This document shows positions 16,832-24,906 of a stretch of DNA of 64,000 bases, piece by piece. The number at the start of each line of letters is the position of its first letter. Position 1 is the stretch's first letter. The position numbers and the translations under genes were made by a program. Below the pieces are notes generated by a model. It saw nothing but the letters and a program-made list of their open reading frames with translations. It was not told where the DNA came from and searched no databases. Origin of the DNA: Phascolarctobacterium_A sp034086985 (GTDB taxonomy: Bacteria; Bacillota; Negativicutes; Acidaminococcales; Acidaminococcaceae); the NCBI GenBank assembly GCA_034086985.1, contig JAXDZG010000021.1, forward strand, positions 62,001 through 126,000, given 5' to 3'.

Positions 16832-19180
16832 ATGGGTGAAGCAATGAATACTACGGAAATGATAACGAAACCCTTATTGCCTCTGCGTGGCCTGTTGGTT
16901 TTGCCGGGAATGCTGGTAAATGTGGATGTGGGCCGCGAAAAATCCATGGCTGCTGTAAGAGCAGTGATGGAGGGGGATAAAAAGATAATTTTAACTGCGC
17001 AACGAGATGCCAATATCAGCGATATTACTATTGCTGATTTGTATGGCTGGGGCGTTGTGGCTGAGGTCAAGCAGCAGCTACAGCTGCCCAGCGGCGCTAT
17101 GCGCATTTTGGTAGAAGGCTTGGAGCGGGTGCACTTAGGCGAGGTAACTGAGGTACATCAAAACGACAGCGACTTTTTCGTAGGTCAGGGCGAGCTGGTA
17201 GCAAGCGTAGCTGGTGATCCTACGGAAGAGGAGGCTCTGCGTCGCTTGCTTTTAGAGGCCTTTGAGAAGTGGGTACTGGTAACGAAAAAAATCAATGCCG
17301 AGGTGGTACAGGCCTTCAAATCCCAGCCCGACACGGGTAGAGTTGCCGATATGATGTGCGGTTATCTGCCTATTTCTATAGATGAGAAAGAAAACACCTT
17401 GGAAAAGGCTGTAGTCAATGAGCGCTTACGCTATTTGTATGAGCTCTTGACCCGCGAGCAGGAGATTGCGAGCGTGGCCAAGAGTATTTCCCAGCAGGTG
17501 CATGAGCAGGTGGAGCAAAACCAGAAGGAATACTATCTGCGGGAGCAAATTAAGGCCATCAGCAAGGAGCTGGGCGAGGCAGAGGATGTACAAAGTGAAA
17601 TCGCTGAGTACAAGCGCCAAATTGCCGAGCTGAAGCTGCCCGAGGACGTGGAGGCGAAGCTGAATAAGGAGTTTAATCGCTTGGTCAAGATGCCGCCGAT
17701 GACGCCCGAAGGTGCAGTTATCCGTAGCTATATTGATGCTCTTTTGTCCCTGCCCTGGGGTAAATTTACTGAGGATAATTTTGACCTTAAGCTGGCGCAA
17801 AAAACGTTGGATGCAGACCACTACGGGCTGAAAAAGGTGAAAGAGCGCATCTTGGAATATTTGGCAGTGCGTGCTCTTTCCAAGAGCACCCGCGGTCCCA
17901 TCCTGTGCTTAGTAGGTCCTCCCGGTGTGGGCAAGACCAGTCTGGCCTTTAGCATCGCTAAGGCTATCGGTCGCAGCTTTACCCGCGTTTCCCTGGGCGG
18001 TATTCGCGATGAAGCCGAAATCCGCGGCCACCGCCGCACCTACATCGGCTCCATGCCCGGTCGCATTATCCATGGCATGCAGGTAGCAGGCTGCATGAAC
18101 CCTGTTTTCCTCCTGGATGAGGTGGACAAAATGGCTGCGGACTTCCGCGGTGATCCGGCATCCGCCCTTTTAGAGGTACTGGACCCGGAGCAAAACCATT
18201 CCTTCAGCGACCACTTTATCGAGTTCCCCTTTGACTTGTCCAATGTGTTCTGGATTGTGACTGCCAACACTGTAGAGACCATTCCTCCGGCCCTCAGGGA
18301 CCGTATGGAGATTATCCAGCTGAGCAGCTACACTGATGAGGAAAAGGTGAAGATTGCCCAGCTGCATCTCCTGCCCAAGGAAATCAAGCTGAACGGTCTT
18401 GAAAACTACAAGGTATCCTTAAGCGAGAAGGCCATTCGCCGTGTAATTCACGATTACACTCGTGAGGCCGGTGTGCGTAATTTGGAGCGCAAGCTGGCCG
18501 GTGTCTGCCGCAAGATTGCCTATACCATTGTGCAGGGCAAGAAAAAATCGGCGCAGGTTACGGAAAAGAATCTGGAGAAGTACCTGGGCAAGGTGCTCTT
18601 CATGGATGATGATATTAGCCTGGAGCCCTCCGTGGGCACCTGCAATGGTCTGGCCTGGACCAGCGTGGGTGGCGAGCTTTTGAAGGTGGAGGTATTGGCC
18701 TTCAAGGGCAAGGGCAATTTGACCTTAACGGGACAACTGGGCGATGTGATGAAGGAGTCTGCCCAAGCAGGCTACACCTATATCCGCAGTCGTGCTAAAA
18801 CCTTGGGCTTGGAGGAAAACTTCAGTGAAACCATAGATTTGCACATTCATTTGCCAGAGGGCGCTGTGCCCAAGGATGGTCCCTCCGCCGGCGTAACCAT
18901 GGTTACGGCTATGGTATCCGCCCTGACCGGTAAGCGCGTTAAGGGTAAGCTGGCTATGACCGGCGAGATTACTCTCTCCGGTAAGGTGTGGCCCGTAGGC
19001 GGCATTAAGGAAAAGATGCTGGCCGCCTATCGCTATGGGGTAAAGACAGTGCTTTTGCCCAAGCGTAATTTGCAGGATTTGGATGAGCTGCCGGATAACG
19101 TGCGCAAGCAAATGCAGTTCATACCCGTGGAGCATTTAGATGATGTACTACAAATAGCCTTGGAGGAAGCTCATGAGTAA
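16832..19180 (+). CDS. lon: ATP-dependent protease Lon (LonA)
   Basis: A cytoplasmic AAA+ serine-lysine protease of 782 residues. An N-terminal substrate-binding domain (LPLRGLLVLPGM) is followed by a coiled helical linker, the ATPase (Walker A GPPGVGKTS near 357, Walker B FLLDEVDKM) and the protease domain with catalytic S685 in PKDGPSAGVTM and the partner lysine in the downstream GGIKEKMLAA region. AAAGGAGGG lies 7 bases before ATG 16832. The gene overlaps ysxC by 8 bases, the usual lonA-ysxC coupling of Firmicutes. Confidence 0.97.
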   Translation: MGEAMNTTEMITKPLLPLRGLLVLPGMLVNVDVGREKSMAAVRAVMEGDKKIILTAQRDANISDITIADLYGWGVVAEVKQQLQLPSGAMRILVEGLERVHLGEVTEVHQNDSDFFVGQGELVASVAGDPTEEEALRRLLLEAFEKWVLVTKKINAEVVQAFKSQPDTGRVADMMCGYLPISIDEKENTLEKAVVNERLRYLYELLTREQEIASVAKSISQQVHEQVEQNQKEYYLREQIKAISKELGEAEDVQSEIAEYKRQIAELKLPEDVEAKLNKEFNRLVKMPPMTPEGAVIRSYIDALLSLPWGKFTEDNFDLKLAQKTLDADHYGLKKVKERILEYLAVRALSKSTRGPILCLVGPPGVGKTSLAFSIAKAIGRSFTRVSLGGIRDEAEIRGHRRTYIGSMPGRIIHGMQVAGCMNPVFLLDEVDKMAADFRGDPASALLEVLDPEQNHSFSDHFIEFPFDLSNVFWIVTANTVETIPPALRDRMEIIQLSSYTDEEKVKIAQLHLLPKEIKLNGLENYKVSLSEKAIRRVIHDYTREAGVRNLERKLAGVCRKIAYTIVQGKKKSAQVTEKNLEKYLGKVLFMDDDISLEPSVGTCNGLAWTSVGGELLKVEVLAFKGKGNLTLTGQLGDVMKESAQAGYTYIRSRAKTLGLEENFSETIDLHIHLPEGAVPKDGPSAGVTMVTAMVSALTGKRVKGKLAMTGEITLSGKVWPVGGIKEKMLAAYRYGVKTVLLPKRNLQDLDELPDNVRKQMQFIPVEHLDDVLQIALEEAHE

Positions 19181-19832
19181 GGATAATTGGGATATTATTC
19201 GTTCTAAATATGTCGCCTCTGCAGTACGTGCCGACCAATATCCGCCTATTCGCATGATTGAAGCCGCCTTTATTGGTCGCAGTAATGTGGGCAAATCTTC
19301 CTTGATTAACTCCTTGTGTCGTCGCAATGGCCTTGCTAGAGTCAGCGCCACTCCCGGCAAAACCCAGACCATCAATTTTTATGAGCTGGAGGCTAAGCGT
19401 ACTGATGAGGGCTTGGACGAAAGAGCTAAATTTTATTTAGTGGATTTGCCTGGCTACGGCTTTGCTAAGACCAATCGCAACAATAAGGAGCAATGGTCCG
19501 GCTTTATCAGCAAGTACCTTTCTGGTAGCGAGAATTTGGGCTTGGTGTGTCAGTTGATTGATATTCGCCATAAGCCCATGGAAAACGATATGGAATGCTA
19601 CCAATGGCTCAAGGAATGCGGCTTAAAGGTACAGGTTGTACTGACTAAGTCCGACAAGCTTTCTAAAAATGCTGCTATGAGCCAAAAGGCGCTTTTCAAG
19701 CGAGAGATGGGCCTTAGTGAGGAGGATATTATAACCTATACTTCCAGCCAGCACACCAATCGCAGCGAGCTCATTAATCGGATTATGGCTGCTCTGGTGG
19801 ATGATGGCGTGGAAGAGGAGCAGGAAGCTTAA
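19173..19832 (+). CDS. ysxC: Ribosome biogenesis GTPase YsxC/EngB
   Basis: A GTPase needed for assembly of the large ribosomal subunit, 219 residues. G motifs are G1 GRSNVGKSSL near residue 32, G3 DLPGYGFA, G4 TKSD and the switch SATPGKTQTINFYE. The 8-base overlap with lon shows translational coupling. It has a slightly long acidic C-terminal tail (DDGVEEEQEA). Confidence 0.95.
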   Translation: MSKDNWDIIRSKYVASAVRADQYPPIRMIEAAFIGRSNVGKSSLINSLCRRNGLARVSATPGKTQTINFYELEAKRTDEGLDERAKFYLVDLPGYGFAKTNRNNKEQWSGFISKYLSGSENLGLVCQLIDIRHKPMENDMECYQWLKECGLKVQVVLTKSDKLSKNAAMSQKALFKREMGLSEEDIITYTSSQHTNRSELINRIMAALVDDGVEEEQEA

Positions 19833-19862
19833 GTTTTTTGAGAATGTGAGGGGGCAGATACT

Positions 19863-20900
19863 ATGCTGCTAAATCGAATATTGCTTTTTATCGTGGCTCT
19901 CAGCCTAGGACACATGCTGCTACGCTTGCATCTGCCCATACCATTTTTGTTGGGCGGACTGCTGACAGCTATCGCCTGCAAGACCCTGGCCCAAAGGGCT
20001 CAGGTGAGCTGGCCCAAGCAGCTGCGTGAATACGCGCTGATGGTGGCTGGCTATGGCATTGGCTCCACCTTTACAGCGGATACCTGGACCAATTTTTTGC
20101 GGGAGCTGCGGGGCGTTACGGAAGCAACCGTGGTGATTTTAGGTGCTAGCCTGCTGCTGGCTTATGTCACCGCGAAAATCTCCGGGGAAGGCTTGAAAAG
20201 CTGCATTATGGGTATGCTGCCCGGTGGCATGACCTTGACCATGCTCTTGGCAGAGGATGATGACGAGGTTAACCCCAATGTGGTTATGGTGATGCAGGTT
20301 ATTCGCTTGTTGAGCGTGGTTATAACCGTACCCTTTTTAGTTATTTGGCTTTTGGATGCCAAGGTAGTGAGCAGCGCTGTTACCATGCCCAATCATGGTG
20401 GCGTGCACTGGCTTGTGTTCATTCCCCTAGCTATTTTGGGTAGCTTTATAGCTATTAAAGTTCATCTGCCCACTCCCAAGCTTTTAGGACCGATTTTGGC
20501 TACAGCTGCCTTTGCCGTGTATAGCAATGGTGTGCAGCCGGTGCCCATCTATTTAATGGCACCGGCCCAGGTGAGCATCGGCCTTTTCATGGGCATGCAG
20601 CTGGATGCCAAAAGAATTATGGCTACCAAAAAGATGGTACCCTACATTCTCATTGGCACCGCCTTTTTAATCGTGGTGAGTGTCGGCATGGCCCATATGC
20701 TCAGTGCACGCTATGGGTTTAGCTTGATTACAGCCTTTTTGGCCATGGCTCCCGGTGGCATTGCGGAAATGTCCTTGGCAGGCATGAGCATGAAGGAAAA
20801 TGTTTCCGTCATTTTAACCTATCAGCTGGTGCGGGTACTGGCCATTAATATCGGTATTCCGCCCATGCTAAATTGGCTCTTTCCCAAAAAGCAGGTTTAG
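19863..20900 (+). CDS. AbrB-family membrane protein
   Basis: 345 residues with about nine to ten hydrophobic segments in two internally similar halves, each opening with a PIPFLLGGLL- or LPTPKLLGPILAT-like stretch and containing MLPGGMTLTMLL or MAPGGIAEMSLAG. This is the AbrB duplication family of putative transporters, historically annotated as ammonia monooxygenase-like. The substrate is unknown. It follows ysxC by 30 bases with RBS GAGGGG and is probably in the same operon, ending at the hairpin at 20943. Confidence 0.85.
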   Translation: MLLNRILLFIVALSLGHMLLRLHLPIPFLLGGLLTAIACKTLAQRAQVSWPKQLREYALMVAGYGIGSTFTADTWTNFLRELRGVTEATVVILGASLLLAYVTAKISGEGLKSCIMGMLPGGMTLTMLLAEDDDEVNPNVVMVMQVIRLLSVVITVPFLVIWLLDAKVVSSAVTMPNHGGVHWLVFIPLAILGSFIAIKVHLPTPKLLGPILATAAFAVYSNGVQPVPIYLMAPAQVSIGLFMGMQLDAKRIMATKKMVPYILIGTAFLIVVSVGMAHMLSARYGFSLITAFLAMAPGGIAEMSLAGMSMKENVSVILTYQLVRVLAINIGIPPMLNWLFPKKQV

Positions 20901-20942
20901 GCAGCATAGCTTTACGCAAATATAGTTCACAAAAAAGATACA

Positions 20943-20978
20943 AAGTCGCAGAAAAATTTTTCTGCGACTTTTTTCTTT
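20943..20978 (+). terminator. Terminator of the lon-ysxC-abrB operon
   Basis: AAGTCGCAGAAAAA pairs perfectly with TTTTTCTGCGACTT, followed by further T. A very stable hairpin with almost no loop. Confidence 0.9.
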
Positions 20979-21061
20979 CCTAGGCCTAGCAAGCCTTGAA
21001 AACCGCATGGTTGAGCGGTTTTTGACGTCTTCAATTATATTGGGACATAAAAAGTCCGTAC

Positions 21062-21090
21062 TGGACAAAAGCGTTCCAACATGTTATACT
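21062..21090 (+). promoter_or_regulatory. Promoter of the tandem micro-ORFs
   Basis: TGGACA (21062-21067) and TATACT (21085-21090) with a 17-base spacer. Predicted transcription starts near 21097, about 37 bases before the first micro-ORF. Confidence 0.75.
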
Positions 21091-21133
21091 ATAACCATCC
21101 CAAGGGATAGAGAGCTTAAAGGAGGCACACATC

Positions 21134-21190
21134 ATGTTAGAAAGAATGTTGAAGGTATTCTACGAGTTCCAAGTACTGTACATGCACTAA
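21134..21190 (+). CDS. 18-residue micropeptide A
   Basis: The ORF encodes MLERMLKVFYEFQVLYMH. It has an excellent ribosome site (AAAGGAGG, ending 8 bases before ATG). Charged residues at positions 3, 4, 7 and 11 fall on one face and hydrophobic ones on the other, so an amphipathic helix is likely. The next ORF encodes nearly the same peptide. I do not recognise the family. No signal peptide is possible at this length. Roles consistent with the look of it, all inference, are a membrane-associated regulatory peptide, a type I toxin or a signalling peptide. Confidence 0.75.
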   Translation: MLERMLKVFYEFQVLYMH

Positions 21191-21214
21191 GATTTAGATT
21201 GAGAGGTAAGCAAT

Positions 21215-21271
21215 ATGTTAGAGAAAATGTTAAAGGTATTCTATGAATTCCAGGTATTATACATTCACTAA
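21215..21271 (+). CDS. 18-residue micropeptide B (paralogue of A)
   Basis: The ORF encodes MLEKMLKVFYEFQVLYIH, starting 24 bases after the stop of copy A and with its own ribosome site (GAGAGGTAAG). It differs from A at two residues only (R4K and M17I). Six further codons differ from copy A without changing the residue. That pattern is what selection on the peptide would leave after an old duplication, and it argues that both are translated. Function unknown. Confidence 0.78.
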   Translation: MLEKMLKVFYEFQVLYIH

Positions 21272-21284
21272 GAGGTAGGAGAAA

Positions 21285-21302
21285 ATGAATAGCGACTTAT
21301 AA
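21285..21302 (+). other. Possible 5-codon ORF after the micropeptides
   Basis: ATG-AAT-AGC-GAC-TTA-TAA follows GGTAGGAG with good spacing and ends inside the terminator stem. It could be chance, or a vestige of a third repeat unit whose ribosome site survived. Confidence 0.25.
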
Positions 21303-21337
21303 AAGCGCTTAGCACTGACGGCTAGGCGCTTTTTTGT
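21301..21337 (+). terminator. Terminator of the micro-ORF transcript
   Basis: AAAAGCGCTTAGC (21301-21313) pairs with GCTAGGCGCTTTT (21321-21333) with one G-T pair and a 7-base loop, then more T. Confidence 0.9.
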
Positions 21338-21395
21338 GTTTGTAGGGTACCTCATTGAAGTAAATAAAAATAATTAAATTTCTCTCCGAAAAGCA

Positions 21396-21424
21396 TTGAC
21401 AAAATAAATAAGAATAAGTATAAT
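21396..21424 (+). promoter_or_regulatory. Promoter of the first cobalamin riboswitch
   Basis: Consensus TTGACA (21396-21401), 17-base spacer, consensus TATAAT (21419-21424). The spacer and flanks closely resemble those of the promoter at 28406. Confidence 0.9.
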
Positions 21425-21449
21425 TAACTACAACAAGTTGATATTGGAT

Positions 21450-21594
21450 TACAGGTGCGTAAGCTCAATAGAGAAGTCGGTGCAAGTCCGGCACGGTCCC
21501 GCCGCTGTAACGTGGAGCTCGTTTCACAAATGTCACTGGGGAAACCTGGGAAGGCGAAATGAGTAAAGAAGCGAAGTCAGAAGAACTGCCTGTA
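21450..21594 (+). promoter_or_regulatory. Cobalamin riboswitch (full-length form)
   Basis: The closing stem pairs TACAGG (21450) with CCTGTA (21589). Inside are the conserved GGTGCAAGTCCGGCACGGTCCC, the B12 box CCGCCGCTGTAA near 21499, GTCACTGGGGAAACC, GGGAAGGC and the 3' GAAGTCAGAAGAACTGCC. These are the class I cobalamin riboswitch elements, including the peripheral arm. It stands ahead of the B12-dependent mutase operon. Whether it activates or represses cannot be read directly. Confidence 0.95.
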
Positions 21595-21682
21595 GGATAC
21601 ATCGTCGTTAGACCTGCGAGAGACGGGGAGAGGTGTCGTAAGAGTCGGATTTTGTGTTTATCCGTGTTTCTATGATGTTTCG

Positions 21683-21740
21683 CCGTTTTTCAAAAGTCCC
21701 GCCCGTAGAGGGTCAGAGGGCTTCTTTGAAAAACGGTTTT
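21683..21740 (+). terminator. Terminator in the riboswitch expression platform
   Basis: CCGTTTTTCAAAAG (21683-21696) pairs with CTTTGAAAAACGG (21724-21736), then a T run. It is about 90 bases after the aptamer. Confidence 0.8.
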
Positions 21741-22006
21741 CTATTCTCTATGCTCCTAGGGCTGCGTGATGGCTGTACCCTAGGAGAAGGTCCAAGCCAT
21801 CGATGTCCTTCCATGTTTTACTTGTGCGCGGCCCTGGACAAGTCGCGAATTCAAATCCCATTCTCAAATTTTCCTTTTAGCTGTAAGCATTTCCTTTCTC
21901 CCATGATGCTGTAGCGTAGGGGTGCGCTACAGCGTCGCAAATTCAGCCATCACATTTTGTGGTGGCTTTTTCTTTTTAGATAAGCATTTTGAAGGAGGGC
22001 GAGCCC
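21741..22006 (+). other. Untranslated stretch with further hairpins
   Basis: Together with the riboswitch this makes about 730 bases without a gene. After the first terminator there is a 9-bp perfect hairpin (CTCCTAGGG/CCCTAGGAG, about 21750-21784), another of 9 bp (GCTGTAGCG/CGCTACAGC, 21908-21933), and a true terminator AGCCATCACA/TGTGGTGGCT plus T run (21945-21977). The latter sits directly before the ribosome site of the next gene. No promoter was recognised here. Confidence 0.6.
21945..21977 (+). terminator. Second terminator before the MsrA-like gene
   Basis: A 10-bp stem with one G-T pair (21945-21954 with 21958-21967) followed by T5CT5. Either the end of a riboswitch transcript or a further attenuator. 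Confidence 0.75.
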
Positions 22007-22429
22007 ATGAAAAAACTATATTTAGCAGGACAGCCATATGCATTGCAAAAAAATTTTCTCAAGGTGAAGGGCGTGGAGGCAATTTTGCCCGTGCATGCCG
22101 TAGCTCAAAATGGCGAGGAGCTCTATGGTGTGGAGGTTACCTATAATCCCAAAAAGCAGGATATCTGCGGTGTTTTAGAGGCCTATTTCGCTGTGGTGGA
22201 CCCCTTTGCCAAGCAGGAGCTGCCCCTGCAGCAATCGGCTGTTTTCTATGCCTCCAGCGAGGACGTACCCCAGCTGGACTACTACGCTCGCTTTTTACAA
22301 AGCCGTGGGCGGGAGCCCATTGCTGCTCTAGGCAATTTGATTGTGAACGACACCATGTCTCCTAAAGCTGAAATAAGGCCCTTGCAGCTGCGCTTTGGGC
22401 GGGTACAGGAGTGTCATTACCTGGCTTAA
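22007..22429 (+). CDS. MsrA-like protein lacking the catalytic cysteine
   Basis: 140 residues that align by eye along the whole MsrA (peptide methionine sulfoxide reductase) fold: LYLAGQPYALQKNF at the place of AGGCFWGLEKYF, then GVEVTYNPKKQDICGVLEAYFAVVDPF, QQSAVFYASSED, and the end EIRPLQLRFGRVQECHYL matching the usual FYPAEEYHQ-YL. The active-site GCFW is replaced by QPYA, so the reductase nucleophile is missing; the only cysteines are elsewhere. It is therefore probably a pseudoenzyme with a binding or regulatory role. GGAGGG precedes ATG 22007. It lies between the cobalamin riboswitch and mutA. Confidence 0.7.
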   Translation: MKKLYLAGQPYALQKNFLKVKGVEAILPVHAVAQNGEELYGVEVTYNPKKQDICGVLEAYFAVVDPFAKQELPLQQSAVFYASSEDVPQLDYYARFLQSRGREPIAALGNLIVNDTMSPKAEIRPLQLRFGRVQECHYLA

Positions 22430-22446
22430 GCGCCATGTAAATTTGC

Positions 22447-22481
22447 TATATACGGCCTGGACAACCGTGACCGTGTATATA
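22447..22481 (+). other. Hairpin after the MsrA-like gene
   Basis: TATATAC pairs with GTATATA with a possible bulge and two extra G-C pairs. There is no T run, so it is not a terminator; probably part of the mutA leader. Confidence 0.5.
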
Positions 22482-22488
22482 AATGCTG

Positions 22489-22621
22489 TTTGCTTTTAAT
22501 CTTCCAAGCAAGGGATGCTTTGGGACTGCCAGAAACACTGGGTGAGAGCAGTGGGCAGGCCGGGCATCAAGCAAAAAATATGTGGAGGTGGTAGCGAGCA
22601 TAAGAATTTACCGTCGAGGTA
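22489..22621 (+). promoter_or_regulatory. Structured RNA leader of mutA, class unknown
   Basis: An outer stem TTTGCTT (22489-22495) with AAGCAAA (22569-22575) encloses a long arm built of three co-linear 5-bp helices: GATGC/GCATC (22514, 22564), CTGCC/GGCAG (22526, 22554) and CACTG/CAGTG (22536, 22549), with an AGAAA bulge and a GGTGAGAG loop. Just downstream TACC (22609-22612) can pair with GGTA on either side (22590 or 22618), giving two exclusive hairpins before the ribosome site. It matches no riboswitch class that I know. Confidence 0.55.
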
Positions 22622-22659
22622 GCAACAAGTAAAACTATTTTTAAAGGAGGATTATTTAT

Positions 22660-24906
22660 ATGGCTGATGAACAACAAAAATCCACAGCTTCTGTTATGGA
22701 TGAAAAGCCTCTAACAGATAAAGAACTGGAAGAAATGTTGCGCAAGTCAGAGAAGGTAGCCGAGTTCCCCGAGGTTACCTTTGATGAGTTTGCCGAGCCC
22801 ACCTGGGATGAATGGGTGGAGGCCTGCAACGCTCTGTTGAAGGGTAAGCCCTTTGACAAGATCATGTATACCAAAAACTACGAGGGTATTACCTTTGACC
22901 CCATCTATCTGCGCAAGACTACGGATCCGATTCTGCCCACGGATGATTATCCTGGCATGGGCGATTTCCTGCGTGGCGCTACTGTCAATGGTTATATCCA
23001 CGAGCCCTGGGGCATTGCCCAAGCTTGTGATGAAACCCTGCCCGCCGAGAACAACGAGCTGCTGAAGGAAGAAATTGCCAAGGGCTCCACTGTGTACCAC
23101 ATTAAGCTGGACACCGCTACTAAAGAGGGCATTGACGTTAAGGATGCCGAAAAGCCTGGCGACATCGGTGTCAACGTAACCACTGTGGAGGATATGAGCG
23201 TGCTCTTAAATGGCCTTGATTTGGCTAAATATCCTCTGATGATGTACACCGGTGCTGGTGCCAAGGGTATGCTGGCTCTGACCGCTGCTGCTTTGAAGGG
23301 CGCTGGCAAGGAAATCAAGGGCGTGCGTGGCGTTATCGGCGCTGACCCTCTGGGCGAGCTGATTAAGAAGGGTCAAACTGCTGCTTCCTTGTCCGCACTG
23401 TACGATGAAATGGCTGCAACCATTAAATATACTCGCGCTAATGCGCCTGAGCTGCGCACTGTATTCCTGCAAAGTGATGCCTTTACTGACGGCGGCGCAG
23501 ATGCTGTGCAAGAGGTTGCTTATACCTTTGCTGAAGCAGTGGAATACATTCGTGAAATGCAAAAACGTGGTCTGGAGCTGAAGGATATTGCTGCTTCCCT
23601 GTATTTTGCCTTCAACCAAGGCGCTAACTTCTTCATGGAAATCGCTAAGCTGCGCGCTCTGCGCCAGGTTTGGGCTGCCATTATGGAAGCCTTTGGTGCT
23701 GAGGAAACAGACCGTGCTATCATGGTACATGGTCGCAGCTCCCGCTTTACTAAGACCGTTATCGATCCCTATGTAAATATGCTGCGTAACTGCACCCAGA
23801 CCTTCTCCAGCGTAGTAGGTGGTGTGCATACCTACGACAATCCTCCCTTTGACGAGCTCATTCGCAAGGGCGATGTTTTCTCCCGCCGTATTGCCCGCAA
23901 CCTGCATGTGATGCTACAGGAAGAATTTGGCATGCTGAGCCCCATTGACGCTGCCGGTGGCTCCTGGGCTGTTGAGTCCCTGACCAAGCAAATTGCCGAC
24001 AAGATTTGGGCTGAGTTCCAAAAAATCGAGGAAATGGGAGGTATCACCAAGGCTCTGGAGGCTGGCTATCCGCAAAAGGCCATTGCCGAGGTTTTGGAAA
24101 AACGCTTCAAGGCATTGGAAATGCGCAAGGACCGCGCTGTTGGCGTCAACATGTATCCCAACATGACCGAAGAACCTCTGGAGCGTCGCGTAGAAGATAC
24201 TCCTAAGCTGAAAAAACAGCGCGAAGCTGCTGTAGCTGCTTATGTCGCTGACATTGATACCAATTATCTGGCTGGCAAGCTGGCCCAGGTTGCTACTGTG
24301 GAAGGTGCTATTGAAGCCTTCTCCAATGGCGCTACCATTGGTCAAGTGGCTGCTGCTGGCTGCAAGGCCGAGCAGACCGAGTCCATTGAAGCCATCGCTG
24401 CCCATCACTGGACCGAGCGCTACGAAGCACTGCGCTTTGATACCGAAAAATACATGGCTGAAACCGGCAAAAATGTGGAAGTATTCCTGGCCAACATGGG
24501 TCCCATTCCTCAACACAAGGCTCGTGCCGACTTCTCCACCAGCTTCCTGCAGGTGGGCGAGTTCAACGTACATCTGAACAATGGCTTCCAGGATGATGAG
24601 GGCAAACCGGGCTCTCGCTACGAAAAGTGTGTAGAGGCTCTGAAGGCAGGCATTGATGACAAGGGCACTCCCTATGATGTAGCCGTAATTTGCTCCACAG
24701 ATGCTACCTATCCGGAGGACGTTCCGGCTCTGGCTCCCATGCTGAAGGCTGCCAACCCCAATATGACTCTGTTCCTGGCAGGTGCTGCACCCAAGGATTT
24801 GGAGCCCGTTTACATGGCTGCCGGCGTTGATGCCTTTATCAGCGTATCCGCAAACTGCTATGCTACCTTGAAGATGCTGCAAAAGAAGAAGGGGATGATT
24901 GAATAA
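22660..24906 (+). CDS. mutA: Methylmalonyl-CoA mutase small (beta) subunit
   Basis: The 748-residue non-catalytic partner of the MutB subunit. The TIM-barrel part (ITFDPIYLRKTTDP, GVRGVIGADPL) and a degenerate B12-binding domain (VEVFLANMGPIPQHKARADFSTSFLQVG, about residues 605-635) are visible. The DxHxxG cobalamin-ligand motif is absent, as in all MutA chains. An N-terminal acidic extension precedes the barrel. AAAGGAGG precedes ATG 22660. The stop overlaps the mutB start by one base (TAATG), so the two subunits are made in equal amounts. Confidence 0.96.
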   Translation: MADEQQKSTASVMDEKPLTDKELEEMLRKSEKVAEFPEVTFDEFAEPTWDEWVEACNALLKGKPFDKIMYTKNYEGITFDPIYLRKTTDPILPTDDYPGMGDFLRGATVNGYIHEPWGIAQACDETLPAENNELLKEEIAKGSTVYHIKLDTATKEGIDVKDAEKPGDIGVNVTTVEDMSVLLNGLDLAKYPLMMYTGAGAKGMLALTAAALKGAGKEIKGVRGVIGADPLGELIKKGQTAASLSALYDEMAATIKYTRANAPELRTVFLQSDAFTDGGADAVQEVAYTFAEAVEYIREMQKRGLELKDIAASLYFAFNQGANFFMEIAKLRALRQVWAAIMEAFGAEETDRAIMVHGRSSRFTKTVIDPYVNMLRNCTQTFSSVVGGVHTYDNPPFDELIRKGDVFSRRIARNLHVMLQEEFGMLSPIDAAGGSWAVESLTKQIADKIWAEFQKIEEMGGITKALEAGYPQKAIAEVLEKRFKALEMRKDRAVGVNMYPNMTEEPLERRVEDTPKLKKQREAAVAAYVADIDTNYLAGKLAQVATVEGAIEAFSNGATIGQVAAAGCKAEQTESIEAIAAHHWTERYEALRFDTEKYMAETGKNVEVFLANMGPIPQHKARADFSTSFLQVGEFNVHLNNGFQDDEGKPGSRYEKCVEALKAGIDDKGTPYDVAVICSTDATYPEDVPALAPMLKAANPNMTLFLAGAAPKDLEPVYMAAGVDAFISVSANCYATLKMLQKKKGMIE

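Noticed and set aside
21654..21914. 86-codon plus-strand ORF after the first cobalamin riboswitch
   Set aside because: It spans two hairpins including a terminator, has no ribosome site and no protein-like pattern.
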